Source: Erysipelotrichales bacterium
GTDB lineage: Bacteria; Bacillota_I; Bacilli_A; Acholeplasmatales; WRBM01
Direction: 5' to 3'
Length of the DNA stretch: 64,000 nt
Assembly: GCA_009784525.1 (NCBI GenBank)
Contig: WRBM01000003.1
Coordinates: 1-64,000, forward strand
Positions within the stretch are counted from its first letter, which is position 1. Each line of letters begins with the position of its first letter. The notes beneath the pieces were generated by a model. That model was not told the DNA's origin and did not search any database. It worked only from the letters and a program-made list of their open reading frames with translations. The translations under genes were made by a program, and so were the position numbers. Below, in pieces: positions 55,680-64,000 of this stretch.

Positions 55680-57803
55680 CTATCTAAGCTGCCGGAAAAT
55701 CATATTTTCCAATATTGATGCTAAATCACGTGCAGCGTTTTCTTCTGCTACCCTAAAGTATCGACTTCTGGATTCTACAGTTTGGTGATTATTTGTGGTC
55801 GTTAAGCGGAAATAAGCAATTTGCCCCCGAGTCCAAGGTAGAACATTCCAAGTAAACTCATACCTTCCTGTTTGCTGGTTATAAACTGGAGAACCAACAA
55901 TAACTTGACTACGGCCATCAATAAACAACTCTAAAGTGAAATTAAGCGGATCACCTAATACATCATAAGGTGCCGCAAAGCTTACTATTACTTGTGTCCC
56001 TCCATAAGCATATCCTCTGATTAAGCCCTCAAGATCTAAGGTTTCAGGCACTTGCGGCGGTTGCGACTCAGCAATATTAGTTATCGCTAAAGCTGTTGCG
56101 CTTTCACGATTTTGAAAATCAATAACTCTAAGATAAAAATCATAATTCTTGTAGTTTCTAACCGATAAGTCCCTGACAGTCAGATTTCCTGCCCCCATAC
56201 CTCTGATAGCTCCCATAAAATGACCAGGATTATCAAAATTAACTGGTGTTCCTTTAGGAGTTTTGTAAATCACATAATAAAACACATTATCGCAAGTTTC
56301 ATTGATTCTGAAACGCAAATTGTCACCTCGGCTTTGAACCTCTATGTTGCTCGCGCTAGGCAAAACCGCCAGATTAGTATTGGTAGACATAGCTCTAGAT
56401 GACATAGGCCTTTTTTGCCAGGCATTCCTTAAATGTTCAACCGCGGCTCTAGTTGATGCCCTATTTGACCAAAAATTCCGTAAAGAGAAAATCGTAAAAC
56501 CGTTAACCTCTGGAAATTGACTATTATAAAGCAACTGATCCGCCATTTCGGTAACAGGAGCAACCCATGGTGCTGTATCATCAAAACGATAAAGTCCAGC
56601 TGAAATATTAAGTTGCACATAATGACCATTCGCTCTTGCTTGTCTAACAACATCGACCCACCAGTCAACAAGATCAGCATAAGGATTAGCATGATGTCTA
56701 ATTGGCCAATAAAGTTGTGGCGAAACATAGTCAAGCCAACCTTCTAAAACCCATTTACGGATATCCGCATATAAGTGGGTATATGATTCAAAACCACCTT
56801 GAACATTTGTCCCTTGCGGATGTCTTGACCTTGCTGCCCAAACACCTGCCGGAGAAACTCCAAAACGCACGCCGTTTCTACGACCGCTGTTTTCATTAAA
56901 TTCACCGATAGCTTCTGCTACTTCACGAATCATTTTATCAACATTTGCCCGGCGCCAGTCAGCTTGACCTAACCCTGTTGGCAACCCTAAAGGATTATTA
57001 GCACGATATAAGTCAAAACTTTGTCTGTCAATATCCATAGGCATGCTTTGAAGATAGAAATAATCATCGAAATTAATCCCATCAACATCATAATTTTCCA
57101 CAATTTCCATTACTGTATCAACAATATGATCAATAACTGCCCGGCAAGCTGGATTCAAAATCATTGAACTATTTCGGCGTAACCAAGTTGGAATTCCAGT
57201 TTCAGGATCATTTGGCACTCTTCTAGTAAAGTGTCTTGCTGGCAAACTATTGATAAAATCCTGCGTACTCGCTGGAGCTGAATTTGTGATACGATAAGGA
57301 TTTAACCAAGCATGAAATTCCATTCCTCTAGCTCGAGTTGCTTGAACCGCAAACTCAAGTGGATCAAAATTTGCCAAATCACTGTCAGTCATTCCTAAAA
57401 ACTGGCTGACTGGGTTATGCACACTTGGATAAAAAGCACAAAGCATTGAACGCACTTGAAAAAAGACCGTATTCATGTTAAATTCCTCAAAGATATCCAA
57501 TACTCTTTCGTATTCAGCCATAAACTGTTCCGGAGTTCTTGTCTGCGGAAAATCAATATTAAATACTGTAGTTACCCAAACAGCCCTTGTCTCAAGCGGA
57601 CGTTCAAAATAAACATCGGGCACTTGAACAATAGCTCCTTCATTAGGTCCAGAACCAGATGTCCAGCGTCTTACAAATTGTCCGTCTTGTCGCCAATTAA
57701 TAAGATTAAAAAAGCCTTCACTATTAACTTCTTTAGTTGTGACCGAAGATATTAGACATAATATCGCAATCGCTGCACAAAAAGTTACAATTACTTTTTT
57801 CAT
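55680..57803 (-). CDS. secreted GHL10-family glycosidase (YngK/DigH-like)
   Basis: The 707-residue protein has a signal peptide (about 1-29, no lipobox), a GHL10 (DUF187) TIM barrel (about 70-400) and a C-terminal part with beta-sandwich domains. Hallmarks are RAVWVTTVFNIDFPQ, FQVRSMLCAFYPS, EFHAWLNPYRITNSAP, GINFDDYFYL and VSPQLYWPIRHH. E. coli DigH (YddW), of this family, cuts peptide-free peptidoglycan glycan. The Asp pair in FDDYFY is the likely acidic site. A shorter, leaderless paralogue precedes it, overlapping by 4 bases. Confidence 0.87.
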   Translation of the reverse strand: MKKVIVTFCAAIAILCLISSVTTKEVNSEGFFNLINWRQDGQFVRRWTSGSGPNEGAIVQVPDVYFERPLETRAVWVTTVFNIDFPQTRTPEQFMAEYERVLDIFEEFNMNTVFFQVRSMLCAFYPSVHNPVSQFLGMTDSDLANFDPLEFAVQATRARGMEFHAWLNPYRITNSAPASTQDFINSLPARHFTRRVPNDPETGIPTWLRRNSSMILNPACRAVIDHIVDTVMEIVENYDVDGINFDDYFYLQSMPMDIDRQSFDLYRANNPLGLPTGLGQADWRRANVDKMIREVAEAIGEFNENSGRRNGVRFGVSPAGVWAARSRHPQGTNVQGGFESYTHLYADIRKWVLEGWLDYVSPQLYWPIRHHANPYADLVDWWVDVVRQARANGHYVQLNISAGLYRFDDTAPWVAPVTEMADQLLYNSQFPEVNGFTIFSLRNFWSNRASTRAAVEHLRNAWQKRPMSSRAMSTNTNLAVLPSASNIEVQSRGDNLRFRINETCDNVFYYVIYKTPKGTPVNFDNPGHFMGAIRGMGAGNLTVRDLSVRNYKNYDFYLRVIDFQNRESATALAITNIAESQPPQVPETLDLEGLIRGYAYGGTQVIVSFAAPYDVLGDPLNFTLELFIDGRSQVIVGSPVYNQQTGRYEFTWNVLPWTRGQIAYFRLTTTNNHQTVESRSRYFRVAEENAARDLASILENMIFRQLR

Positions 57804-59116
57804 TCTTCCAACTCCTTAAATTTTGGCATTAAAGCCTTTTTTGACCACATTTTTTTTATTATTTCTAGTCCCTCGCGCGCAAAATCATTTTCTGGAAATA
57901 GATTACTGAAACTCCATAAGCAGACTCCATCTACATTTGAAAATTTATTCAAATATTTGATCATGTCAGGAAAGACATCTTTCGAGCTGTAGCCAGGAGT
58001 AGCGCCATAGCGCCCTATCGAAAGACCGATAAAAAGTTTAACACCTGTTCCTTTACAAGCTTCGCTCCACCAATCGACTAAATCAGCGTAACGAGCAACA
58101 GCATGTTCAAATTCCCAATATAGTTGTGGCATAATATAATCGAGATAATTATTGTCAATCCACTTCTTCAAATCAGCATACCAAGTAACATAAGCCTCTG
58201 AACCCAAAGTTTCAGAACCTCCATTAATTCTGCCGTTTTTATAAATACCAAACGGACTGATTCCAAAAGCAATTTTCGTCTTATTCTTTCGATTAAAAGC
58301 CGTTATATTTTCTCTGATTGATTTAATTAAAGCTGTAACACATTCTCTTCTGAAATCAGCTAGACTTTGCTTAGTCGTTGAATTCTGATATTCTAAAGTA
58401 TCATCAGCTTCTGGATGCAGCCCTTCACTTGGATAAAAATAATCATCGAAATGAAGCCCATCAATAAGCGGATAATTTTGGCATATTTCCATTAGTGTAT
58501 TAACAATAAAATCCCGAACCGCTTTCTTTGCAGGATTTAAAATCAACATCCCATTATTACTTATGACAACATTATCCGGATTTTTTTTAACATAATTCAT
58601 CGAATGCATCTTTTGGATTTCCGTTGCTTTCAATTCTTCAATCTGCTTTTTATGAAGAGTCGGTGCTAAACGATTAAGAGCGCTACTTGCCCGATAAGGG
58701 TTAAGCCAGCCATGAAACTGAATGTTTCTAAGGTGACATTCCTTAATCATAAATTCCAGACAGTCAAAAGGCGGTTTTTTGCCTTCCTGAAACGCTCCTT
58801 CGCCTCCCATAAGAAATCGGGAATAAGGATTCAGTTCTGAACGATAAAATGCATCATTCATTGGTCTTATTTGAAAAAACAAACAATTTAAGTTGAATTC
58901 CTCCATTTTCGCTAAAATGGCTATAAATTCATTTTTAAAACTCTCTGCATCTTTAAAACGACTAAAATTAATATTACTGACTGTTGCTACCCAGACAGCT
59001 CTTAATTCTGTTTGCTTAGCTTCGTAATGTTTCGGAATCATGACAACTTCATCCGATTTAAAATATTTTATCGTATCACTAGAATCGATAAAACTCTTTA
59101 ATTTGGTCAACTCCAT
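57800..59116 (-). CDS. cytoplasmic GHL10-family glycosidase
   Basis: The 438-residue protein has only the GHL10 barrel: RAVWVATVSNINFSRF, FFQIRPMNDAFYRS, FHGWLNPYRASS, GLHFDDYFYPSEG, IMPQLYWEFEHA. It has no signal peptide or extra domains. It is thus a probable intracellular partner of the secreted enzyme, acting on imported oligosaccharides. It overlaps the PIG-L gene by one base and the secreted GHL10 gene by 4. Confidence 0.85.
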   Translation of the reverse strand: MELTKLKSFIDSSDTIKYFKSDEVVMIPKHYEAKQTELRAVWVATVSNINFSRFKDAESFKNEFIAILAKMEEFNLNCLFFQIRPMNDAFYRSELNPYSRFLMGGEGAFQEGKKPPFDCLEFMIKECHLRNIQFHGWLNPYRASSALNRLAPTLHKKQIEELKATEIQKMHSMNYVKKNPDNVVISNNGMLILNPAKKAVRDFIVNTLMEICQNYPLIDGLHFDDYFYPSEGLHPEADDTLEYQNSTTKQSLADFRRECVTALIKSIRENITAFNRKNKTKIAFGISPFGIYKNGRINGGSETLGSEAYVTWYADLKKWIDNNYLDYIMPQLYWEFEHAVARYADLVDWWSEACKGTGVKLFIGLSIGRYGATPGYSSKDVFPDMIKYLNKFSNVDGVCLWSFSNLFPENDFAREGLEIIKKMWSKKALMPKFKELEE

Positions 59117-59811
59117 TAAAAATCAGTCCTAACAACTTTTTTCTGATAATCGACAATATTAAAAGCTTGAGCATATTGCTTTCTGGCAAGACAACCATTT
59201 GCTTTTATAATCGAAGTATAATAATCATAATATTTAAACGATGAGCTATTCATAATGAACCAATGCTTTTCAATTGCACTTTTCCATAACTGATAACCTT
59301 CTTCTGATACTTCATAATAAATGTAAGGAGAAAAATCTTCTCTGTCTTCCCAATTTTCACAAAGATAAACAGGTGCATAATGCGTTTGACCTTTGACTTT
59401 ATCGCCGATATCAACACCAGCATAAAACTGAGCATCATTAACGATTAAAAAAGTATTAGCGTGATCTTTATGCATTGAATTTTTCCAATGCGTGAAAACT
59501 GCTTGCGGCTTATAATCACGAATTAGCTGAGCAACGCGATATTTTATTTCTTCAGATGGCAACAATTCCCCATCCTTAGTTTCAAATACTATTGCTTCAC
59601 CACCAAGCATTTCCGCAAAAATCTTAGCTTCATTAACTTTCTGAACTCGATATTCATCTTGGGTCATGTGCTTAGGATTACCTCGTTCTCCGGCAGTTAG
59701 AGCAACCGTTACGATTTTATAACCTTTTTTGGCATGTGTCGCTAAAACACCTCCACAAGTTAATTCCATGTCACCGATATGAGCGCCAATTGCTAATAAT
59801 ACCTTTTGCAT
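59116..59811 (-). CDS. PIG-L/LmbE-family protein with altered active site
   Basis: The 231-residue cytoplasmic protein follows the PIG-L deacetylase fold: AHIGDMELTCGGVLATH at the start, TAGERGNP, and FTHWKNSMHKDH. The family's H-P-D-D motif reads H-I-G-D: the metal His and second Asp remain, but the first Asp, the catalytic base in MshB, is Gly. HKDH supplies the other metal site. The family removes N-acetyl groups from GlcNAc derivatives. Activity here is uncertain. It lies between a GNAT gene and the GHL10 pair. Confidence 0.82.
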   Translation of the reverse strand: MQKVLLAIGAHIGDMELTCGGVLATHAKKGYKIVTVALTAGERGNPKHMTQDEYRVQKVNEAKIFAEMLGGEAIVFETKDGELLPSEEIKYRVAQLIRDYKPQAVFTHWKNSMHKDHANTFLIVNDAQFYAGVDIGDKVKGQTHYAPVYLCENWEDREDFSPYIYYEVSEEGYQLWKSAIEKHWFIMNSSSFKYYDYYTSIIKANGCLARKQYAQAFNIVDYQKKVVRTDF

Positions 59812-59812
59812 A

Positions 59813-60796
59813 CTATTTCAGATCCTTTTTCATAATGGCAAATGATTGAACAATCTTAAAGCCAGCCGATAAATAAATGTTGCGAGCTATGTTATTTAAT
59901 CCCGTAAAAAACGTCATAAATTCGCTGTTATTCTCTTTTGATTTTGCACAAAGCACTGAAAATAATGTTTTTCCAATACCTTTACCATTATAAGTTTCTA
60001 AAACTGCGATACCAGCTAAAGAGGCACGATTATTACCTTCATTCCAAACTGGTCCAGTAAAGGCAATAACTTTACCATTATCGTGAGCAATTAATAAAGG
60101 ACGAGGGTTTTGTGCATTTTGATTATTCCTAATTGCATTTGCAAAAGGCGGATTATTTACCTCAACACAGAAATCTTCAAGCCCATGGTGTTTCTTCGGA
60201 TCATAAATTTCAATGCCGATTCCTTGTTTTTCGTTTCTTTCGATAACCGCTTTATTTTTCTCTGACATTTCAAATTTTGTAAGATCCAAATGAAAAGCAT
60301 CAACTTGCCCCTCAACATTATAACCAGAGGAAAGATAAAGAAAATATTCTGAACTATTATATGGGACAGCTGGTGCACCAGGATGATTATGCATATTCGT
60401 ATTAGGCACATACCATTCCAGATTAATTGCTCCTAAAAAAACCATTCTGGAACTTTTGCGCCCAAGAGCTTTAAAAAATTCCTCAACTTTTTGAATCAAC
60501 TGTGTTCCTAAGCCTTTTCTTCTGTAAGTTTCTTTTACTAAAACAAAAGTTACATAACCTGGTGCAGTTTCGTTTTCTAAATCGGCTTTCTTGACTATTC
60601 CTAAAGACATCCCGACAAGTTTTTTTCCGTCATAGGCCACAAAGAACCCCTCCGAGCGAAAATTTTCATTTTTCAGGAACTTGATAGTAAACTCTTCTTC
60701 TGTAAATGGTTTATAGAATTTTTTTACATTGACGACTTCGTTCCATAATTTCACGCAATCTGCAAGCATGTGATTTTCAAAGTTTTGGAATTTCAT
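59813..60796 (-). CDS. tandem GNAT acetyltransferase
   Basis: The 327-residue protein has two GNAT domains. The first has the acetyl-CoA loop ETYRRKGLGTQLIQKVEEFF (about 100-120) and the second NGKGIGKTLFSVLC near 280. Substrate is unknown. Its neighbour, a PIG-L deacetylase-like gene 2 bases downstream, makes amino-sugar acetylation a plausible theme, but this is inference. Ribosome site AGGAGAA. Confidence 0.82.
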   Translation of the reverse strand: MKFQNFENHMLADCVKLWNEVVNVKKFYKPFTEEEFTIKFLKNENFRSEGFFVAYDGKKLVGMSLGIVKKADLENETAPGYVTFVLVKETYRRKGLGTQLIQKVEEFFKALGRKSSRMVFLGAINLEWYVPNTNMHNHPGAPAVPYNSSEYFLYLSSGYNVEGQVDAFHLDLTKFEMSEKNKAVIERNEKQGIGIEIYDPKKHHGLEDFCVEVNNPPFANAIRNNQNAQNPRPLLIAHDNGKVIAFTGPVWNEGNNRASLAGIAVLETYNGKGIGKTLFSVLCAKSKENNSEFMTFFTGLNNIARNIYLSAGFKIVQSFAIMKKDLK

Positions 60797-60831
60797 AATT
60801 TCAGTTCTCCTATTTTTTATATCTTAATTTG

Positions 60832-62544
60832 TTATCGTTCTCTTCCCATATAGACATAATGATTTCTAATTGTTGTTGTGCCCATAAAGTTAATTATTAC
60901 TCTAAATTCAAATCTTACAACAATAAATGTATGGCGGTCCCAATAGAATACGCCATGAGCACCTTGATAAATGCCCACAGGCAATTCATCAAACTCGTAT
61001 TCAACTTCTAAGCCTAAAGCAACTAGCTCTAACATTTTATGTTCATTCATAATCATTCCTAAGAACTCAGCCCATCTGCCAGTTCTTAAAATAATATCTG
61101 GGCAATGTCTACCACTAAAATATTGGTGCGAACGGACAGACGATAACGGAAGATTATGTTTTTGCAATAAGTATGCAACTAATTTTGCATACATCCTTAA
61201 AGCTCCTTCAAAATTACCATCAGCGTTAATAGCCATTTCAATTCCGATAGCCCACTGATTTCCAAAATGTTCACCAGCATGATTTGCTCGATAATTATCG
61301 GGAATATGTTGAAATATTTCATGCTCATCGACTGTATAGTGCCACGATATTGCTCTATCGTCGGTATTAATGACATTATTCCAGAAAGCAGCATTCGTCC
61401 CTGTAGTGCTGACGCCTGTTTCATGAATTGTAATCCATAAAACATTGCTATCATTTGGCGCTACATCAAAGCCTGCTCTTGCTAAAGCCGCTGGCGAAGG
61501 TGTTACCCTTCTTCCTGGAACTTTGCGGTTGTTCTCTAAAGGAATCATACCATCTTGAATAACTAACGGTTCACCCGTAATCATATTTACAGCCCGATAA
61601 CTTTGATAATCTGTCAAAACAATGTCCATAAAATCTAAAGCGAAATCTTCAATCTCTTCTTCTTGCAAAACAATACTTGTATAAGCAAACGTTAGCCTTA
61701 CAAGCGCTGTTCCAATACGAATTTCTGCTGAAAGCACAGTCGTAGCTTGAGTAAAAGTTTTTGATAAACGTCCAGAAAGGCTAACAATGCCGCCAAAAGA
61801 GTCAGTCCAGACAATATTTGATTCGAACAGTTCATCAGTTACCGGCAATTGAAAGACAGTATTGAAGTCCGCATTTTCAAGATATTCAAGTAACCAAGTC
61901 CGAACCATAGCAGCTTTTTCCGGATCCGTAATTCCTAAAATCGTTATTGAAACATCAAATCCTCTTCTAACGCCTTCATGTTCAATTATCGCCATCATTT
62001 CAACCGGGACGTCATATAAGTGAGTAATTAGAACTTCACCTTGATTAGTTACAACATTCGGACTTAAAGAAACCCATGATACAGTCACATTCGGAAAGAC
62101 AGCTATACTTTCAGGTAAAACCAACTGATTCGTTCTTTGCCGATCACGAACACTAAAATTTAATACATCAAAAACTGTCTGTAAAAAGAAAAGTTCGCTG
62201 GCATTAGGTTGAACTAAAACATGGTGAGTTGCAGAATGAGTTTCTCCAGCAAAATTTATATGGCTAGTCAATATCACAGGGCTTTCGGTTGTAACGACGC
62301 TTACAACTCCAGAACTAGTCATTATGTCATAATTACTACTTTCCCAAACAATTGATGCATCAAAGCCAGGAACGTAAGTAGGCAAGAATAAATCACCTTT
62401 GGTTGTTTCAGTAACTGAGGCATTGACAATTTCTTCGAGTCTTTGCAAATCCGTTAATTCAGCTGTTGTTTTGTTATCACCATTACAAGCAACTAAGACA
62501 AATAAAAAAACGATTAAAATACTATACTTCCAATATTTGATCAA
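60832..62544 (-). CDS. lipoprotein N-acetylmuramoyl-L-alanine amidase, second copy
   Basis: The 570-residue product has a lipobox L-V-A-C (Cys at 20), three atypical Ig-like beta units (IVWESSNYDIMTSSGVV, VTVSWVSLSPNVVTNQGEV, SNIVWTDSFGGIVSLSG) and an Amidase_2 domain (about 365-520) with WITIHETGV, ISWHYTVDE, RANHAGEHFG and SGRHCPD. It should strip stem peptides from peptidoglycan at the cell surface. The start is TTG, seven bases after GGAGG. It is the first gene of the transporter operon and resembles the amidase at 11592. Confidence 0.88.
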   Translation of the reverse strand: MIKYWKYSILIVFLFVLVACNGDNKTTAELTDLQRLEEIVNASVTETTKGDLFLPTYVPGFDASIVWESSNYDIMTSSGVVSVVTTESPVILTSHINFAGETHSATHHVLVQPNASELFFLQTVFDVLNFSVRDRQRTNQLVLPESIAVFPNVTVSWVSLSPNVVTNQGEVLITHLYDVPVEMMAIIEHEGVRRGFDVSITILGITDPEKAAMVRTWLLEYLENADFNTVFQLPVTDELFESNIVWTDSFGGIVSLSGRLSKTFTQATTVLSAEIRIGTALVRLTFAYTSIVLQEEEIEDFALDFMDIVLTDYQSYRAVNMITGEPLVIQDGMIPLENNRKVPGRRVTPSPAALARAGFDVAPNDSNVLWITIHETGVSTTGTNAAFWNNVINTDDRAISWHYTVDEHEIFQHIPDNYRANHAGEHFGNQWAIGIEMAINADGNFEGALRMYAKLVAYLLQKHNLPLSSVRSHQYFSGRHCPDIILRTGRWAEFLGMIMNEHKMLELVALGLEVEYEFDELPVGIYQGAHGVFYWDRHTFIVVRFEFRVIINFMGTTTIRNHYVYMGRER

Positions 62545-62666
62545 TTTGTTTCCTCCCTATTTTTAAAATTAAGATTCACAAGTTTATAATGTAGGTATTA
62601 ACCAAATTCTGACTTTATCATCATCAAGAATTTGCTGGCTTTCGGTGACACATCTTTTGTTTGTGC

Positions 62667-62680
62667 AGAAAACGCTTACT
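62667..62680. promoter_or_regulatory. cre-like (CcpA/LacI) operator
   Basis: AGAAAACGCTTACT matches 13 of 14 positions of TGWAARCGYTWNCW. It lies at the expected transcription start, just downstream of the -10 box, where a bound repressor would block initiation. Confidence 0.6.
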
Positions 62681-62682
62681 AT

Positions 62683-62691
62683 ATTATATCA
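62683..62691 (-). promoter_or_regulatory. extended -10 promoter of the amidase-transporter operon
   Basis: TGATATAAT on the minus strand, the same extended -10 as at 36642 and 42630, with no good -35 box. The leader before the TTG start is about 130 bases. Confidence 0.65.
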
Positions 62692-62792
62692 TAATATGAG
62701 CCAAAATTAAAGTTTTTTTTCGATGAAAATAAATGAAAGCGGAGATTTTTTACTAAAGTAAGCCTATAAAGCCAGTAAAATTGCAAAAAATC

Positions 62793-62818
62793 ATAAAAAA
62801 AAGAAGTTTTGCAACTTC
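62793..62818 (-). terminator. terminator of the glutamate dehydrogenase gene
   Basis: On the minus strand GAAGTT GCAA AACTTC is followed by eight T. Confidence 0.85.
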
Positions 62819-62845
62819 AATTTGATTTTTATAAAAATTATTTTC

Positions 62846-64000
62846 TCAGATAATTCCTTGATTTTCCATAGCTTCCGCAAGCTTTATAAATGCACAAATG
62901 TTCGCACCTTTTTGTAAGTCAAAAGGAGCCTTGAACTTTTTGGCTGTTTCATAAATTTCCGTAAAAATATTTTCCATAATCGCCTTAAGCTTTGTTTCGA
63001 CTTCTTCGAAAGTATAAAACAAACGCATAGAATTTTGTGTCATTTCCAAACCAGAAGCTGCTACTCCTCCAGCGTTGGCTGCTTTGCCAGGCGCAAATAG
63101 AACATCGTGCAACTTAAAATACTCTAGAGCTTCGCTTTCGACTGGCATGTTCGCTCCTTCCGCAACTAAAAAACAACCGTTTTTGACAAGCAGTTTAGCA
63201 TCATATAAATTAAGTTCATTTTGAGTAGCACAAGGAAAAGCCAAGTCACATTTTACCGTCCAAATTTGTTTTGGATCAGCGTAAAATGTGCTTTTAGAAT
63301 CAACTTTCAGATAGTCCTTTATCTGTCGATTTCTGTCGTTTTTCAGTTGTTTCAACGCTTCGATGTCAAGCCCATTTTCATTAACAATACAGCCTGAAAT
63401 ATCATTAACCGCAATAACTTTAGCCCCAAGTCTTACTGCTTTTTCAGCCGCATGGATGCCAACATTTCCACTTCCTGAAACAATAATTTTCTTACCTATA
63501 AACGTATCATTTCTGTAAGTATTAAGCATTTTTTCAACAAAGAAACATAAGCCATAACCAGTTGCTTCCTTGCGTCCTAGTGAGCCGCCTGAAACTGGAT
63601 TTTTACCAGTAAAAACGCCGCCTGGTTCGCCAGTAAGCTTTTTATACATGCCATACATATAACCAACTTCCTTATCAGAAACACCGATATCGCCAGCCGG
63701 GACATCTAAAAACTGACTAATATGCTGATAAAGAGTTGTCATTAAAGCCTGACAGAATCGAATTATTTCGCCATCTGATTTTCCTCGTGGATCAAAATCA
63801 CTTCCACCTTTACCACCACCAAGTGGTAAACCAGTCAAAGCATTCTTAAAGGTCTGCTCAAAAGCTAAGAATTTAATAATCGATAGATTAACCGAAGGAG
63901 TAAAGCGCATCCCACCTTTATAAGGCCCTAAAAGCGCATTATGCTGAATTCGGTAAGCATTATGCACGCAAACCTCATTTTTGTCATTAAGATAACTAAC
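62846..64000 (-). CDS. gdhA: NADP-type glutamate dehydrogenase, 5' end cut by the window
   Basis: The visible frame runs to the window edge without a start: about 384 residues of an expected 450. It has NALLGPYKGGMRF, the catalytic region GLPLGGGKGGSDFDPRGKS, VPAGDIGVSDKEVGYMYG, the nucleotide loop VSGSGNVGIHAAEKA, and the ending NICAFIKLAEAM. These mark the hexameric GdhA type, which makes glutamate from 2-oxoglutarate and ammonia. Its terminator separates it from the amidase operon. Confidence 0.95.
   Translation of the reverse strand, partial: VSYLNDKNEVCVHNAYRIQHNALLGPYKGGMRFTPSVNLSIIKFLAFEQTFKNALTGLPLGGGKGGSDFDPRGKSDGEIIRFCQALMTTLYQHISQFLDVPAGDIGVSDKEVGYMYGMYKKLTGEPGGVFTGKNPVSGGSLGRKEATGYGLCFFVEKMLNTYRNDTFIGKKIIVSGSGNVGIHAAEKAVRLGAKVIAVNDISGCIVNENGLDIEALKQLKNDRNRQIKDYLKVDSKSTFYADPKQIWTVKCDLAFPCATQNELNLYDAKLLVKNGCFLVAEGANMPVESEALEYFKLHDVLFAPGKAANAGGVAASGLEMTQNSMRLFYTFEEVETKLKAIMENIFTEIYETAKKFKAPFDLQKGANICAFIKLAEAMENQGII

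Noticed and set aside
1-64000. Mycoplasma genetic code (UGA as Trp)
   Set aside because: Several genes end cleanly at TGA, often overlapping the next ATG, and conserved Trp positions use TGG.

Overview
The window looks like a chromosome segment from a low-GC, Firmicutes/Mollicutes-like bacterium (Acholeplasma, Izemoplasma or Erysipelotrichia type; the taxon is inferred from style, not proven). DNA is AT-rich, Shine-Dalgarno sites are strong (AAGGAG/AGGAGG), TTG and GTG starts are common, and genes often overlap by 1-4 bases. UGA is a stop codon, for example at 5474-5476, 15436-15438 and 29456-29458, and Trp is TGG, so this is not the Mycoplasma code. I saw no tRNA, rRNA, CRISPR array or insertion sequence.

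Left part (1-20 kb) is mostly ordinary. It holds a small lipoprotein and a gene cut by the edge, then hflX-HIT on the plus strand. A minus-strand housekeeping operon follows (hemolysin III, mfd, two DHH phosphoesterases, a TtcA-like enzyme, an InlB-repeat protein). Next come a lipoprotein amidase with yhbY, two small membrane proteins, a HAD phosphatase coupled to a glycerol-1-phosphate dehydrogenase, an AAA/DUF4143 ATPase with tandem repeats at its promoter, a DUF1801 protein and a membrane-bound XRE regulator.

20-36.6 kb is one tight minus-strand operon of 15 genes that reads as a cytoplasmic peptidoglycan-sugar catabolic pathway: DUF624, NamZ, NagZ, BadF-type kinase, AnmK, MurQ, EtfB, EtfA, D-lactate dehydrogenase, GH4, second BadF-type kinase, DUF1700/DUF4097 membrane protein, MupG, alpha/beta hydrolase and a tyrosine phenol-lyase-like enzyme. 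MurQ releases D-lactate from MurNAc-6-phosphate. The next three genes are an EtfAB/LctD-type, probably electron-confurcating, lactate dehydrogenase, so both the sugar and the lactyl ether appear to be used.

36.6-42.6 kb holds a subtilisin-like protease with a Glu at the usual Asp position, an InlB-repeat lipoprotein and a solute-binding lipoprotein. An 83-bp duplicated tail joins the 3' ends of the protease and InlB genes.

42.7-62.5 kb is a second long minus-strand operon: lipoprotein amidase, GNAT, PIG-L protein, a cytoplasmic and a secreted GHL10 (DigH/YngK-like) glycosidase, a giant solute-binding protein, two permease pairs without an ATPase, an NHL protein, YIP1, DUF5696 and a second DUF624 protein. 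My reading, an inference, is that outer amidases strip stem peptides, the secreted GHL10 enzyme cuts the naked glycan, the ABC systems import the pieces, and the 20-36 kb operon degrades them inside. LacI/CcpA-type operator-like sites sit at the promoters of both amidase genes and the second binding protein. The right edge is a 5'-truncated glutamate dehydrogenase gene.
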